A program made the position numbers and the translations under genes. A DNA stretch of 64,000 nt from Prochlorococcus marinus str. MIT 9211 (GTDB taxonomy: Bacteria; Cyanobacteriota; Cyanobacteriia; PCC-6307; Cyanobiaceae): the NCBI RefSeq assembly GCF_000018585.1, contig NC_009976.1, positions 615,982 to 679,981 on the forward strand, read 5' to 3'. The notes under the pieces were generated by a model. That model was not told the DNA's origin. It did no database searches and saw only the letters and a list, made by a program, of their open reading frames with translations. Positions 62,937-64,000 of the stretch are shown one piece after another (positions within the stretch are counted from its first letter, which is position 1; every line of letters begins with the position of its first letter).

Positions 62937-64000
62937 ATGAACTCCTTTTCCTCTACCAACGATCCCTCGAAATCAAATTCAGAAGACATATCTGGGATAG
63001 ACCTGCTTAATGCAGTTGATAAAAGGAGAAACTTTGCAATTATTTCTCATCCAGATGCCGGCAAGACAACTCTTACTGAAAAATTACTGCTATATGGTGG
63101 GGCTATTCAGCAAGCTGGTGCAGTAAAAGCTAGAGGCGAACAAAGAAAAGTTACTTCGGATTGGATGGAACTTGAAAAGCAAAGAGGGATATCTATTACT
63201 TCAACAGTTTTGCAATTTGCGTACAAGGGGATAACTATTAATTTATTAGATACTCCTGGCCACCAAGACTTCTCTGAAGACACTTATCGAACTCTGGCTG
63301 CTGCAGACAATGCAGTAATGCTTGAAGATGCTGCGAAAGGTCTGGAGCCGCAAACAAGGAAGTTGTTTGAAGTGTGCAGGCTTAGGAAAATACCTATTTT
63401 TACTTTTATAAATAAAATGGATAGGCCCGGACAAGAGCCTCTTTCATTATTGGATGAGATTGAGGCTGAATTAGGGCTTTCAACCTGGGCAGTTAATTGG
63501 CCTATTGGCAGTGGGGATCTTTTTCGAGGTCTTATTGATCGAAGCACTAGAGATGTCTTGATCTATACAAAAACAGAACGAGGCAAGCAGTCTATTGAGC
63601 AGCGTTATAAATTTGATGCTCCTGAGGTTAAAGAGTTAGTTGAAGATGATCTTTTACAAAAGGCTTTAGAAGAGATCAATTTATTAGATGAGGTTTCTGC
63701 ACAAAGGGATATAGGGCTAATTCATGCAGGCGAATTAACACCTGTTTTTTTTGGCTCTGCAATGACAAATTTTGGTGTAAAGCCATTCCTTGATACTTTC
63801 TTAGAACTTGCACAAGGACCAGTTGCAAGAAATAGTGCTAGTGGTCCTATTGATCCCACAACAGATTCTTTTAGTGGATTTGTTTTTAAACTTCAGGCAA
63901 ATATGGACCCTCGTCATAGAGATAGGATTGCTTTTGTTCGAGTTTGTAGTGGCCGTTTTAAAAAAGATATGACTGTTCGTCATGCTAGAACTGGAAAAAA
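62937..64000 (+). CDS. prfC: Peptide chain release factor 3, PrfC (partial, cut at the window edge)
   Basis: GTPase that removes RF1/RF2 from the ribosome after termination. The ATG is at 62937 and about 354 codons are present before the window ends. The opening [17 protein letters not shown] is variable and is followed by [22 protein letters not shown], the P-loop G1 motif. [16 protein letters not shown] is the G2/switch I region. [18 protein letters not shown] is G3 and FINKMDR the G4 motif. The order and the sequence after G4 match RF3 rather than EF-G or LepA. It is cut off in domain 2. Confidence 0.95.
   Translation, partial: MNSFSSTNDPSKSNSEDISGIDLLNAVDKRRNFAIISHPDAGKTTLTEKLLLYGGAIQQAGAVKARGEQRKVTSDWMELEKQRGISITSTVLQFAYKGITINLLDTPGHQDFSEDTYRTLAAADNAVMLEDAAKGLEPQTRKLFEVCRLRKIPIFTFINKMDRPGQEPLSLLDEIEAELGLSTWAVNWPIGSGDLFRGLIDRSTRDVLIYTKTERGKQSIEQRYKFDAPEVKELVEDDLLQKALEEINLLDEVSAQRDIGLIHAGELTPVFFGSAMTNFGVKPFLDTFLELAQGPVARNSASGPIDPTTDSFSGFVFKLQANMDPRHRDRIAFVRVCSGRFKKDMTVRHARTGK

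Noticed and set aside
63284-63547. Minus strand ORFs inside prfC
   Set aside because: They are antisense frames of the prfC GTPase domain.

Overview
The window comes from a marine picocyanobacterium, almost certainly a Prochlorococcus. The diagnostic gene is pcb (23283-24338), a six-helix divinyl-chlorophyll a/b antenna protein of the IsiA/CP43 family. It is supported by Psb28, Gun4, CrtL-type lycopene cyclase, a class II (B12-dependent) ribonucleotide reductase, DUF2811 and DUF3082 proteins, AT-rich composition, tight gene packing and many GTG/TTG starts. A low-light-adapted lineage is plausible, but that is inference and the strain is not identified here.

Layout. 1-6600: DNA maintenance (ruvA end, dnaG, umuC/umuD with a large palindromic control site, rlmH). 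7100-13170: a compact + strand housekeeping run, rsmA-ispE-DUF3082-(31-aa ORF)-pdhB-secD-secF. 13200-21150: an AI-2E family transporter, psb28, the tRNA selenouridine/geranyl enzyme, gun4, an anti-sigma-like kinase, a DEDDh exonuclease and hisS. 21190-23000: small orphan ORFs. 23280-33660: the pcb antenna gene with a clear terminator, a GltS symporter, a GST-like protein, a lycopene cyclase/SDR pair, a protochlorophyllide-reductase-like SDR, an MscS channel, an isochorismatase-fold hydrolase and a Fur-family regulator. 33690-39010: a radical SAM protein (ArsS type), glucosylglycerol-phosphate phosphatase (StpA), a divergent protein recalling glycerol-3-phosphate dehydrogenase, and a small-molecule kinase. 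39100-42720: methionine synthesis (metY, metA of the acetyl-specific type) and an AlkB-like dioxygenase. 42770-49790: SulP transporter, FAD oxidase, CbiX-type chelatase with an Asp-His repeat tail, DUF2811, and a GMC oxidoreductase. 50000-54340: a lumenal pentapeptide protein, a small GIY-YIG-like/ribbon-helix-helix-like pair, an NmrA-like protein and a GT4 glycosyltransferase.

The most unusual block lies beside tRNA-Ser(TGA) (54571-54655). It is a three-gene set of DUF4956 membrane protein, CotH-kinase-like protein with a C-terminal beta-helix, and VTC-type polyphosphate polymerase domain, with the GT4 glycosyltransferase on the other side of the tRNA. The window closes with nrdJ, a methyltransferase and the start of prfC (cut by the window edge). 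No CRISPR array, rRNA, transposase or prophage structural gene was seen.
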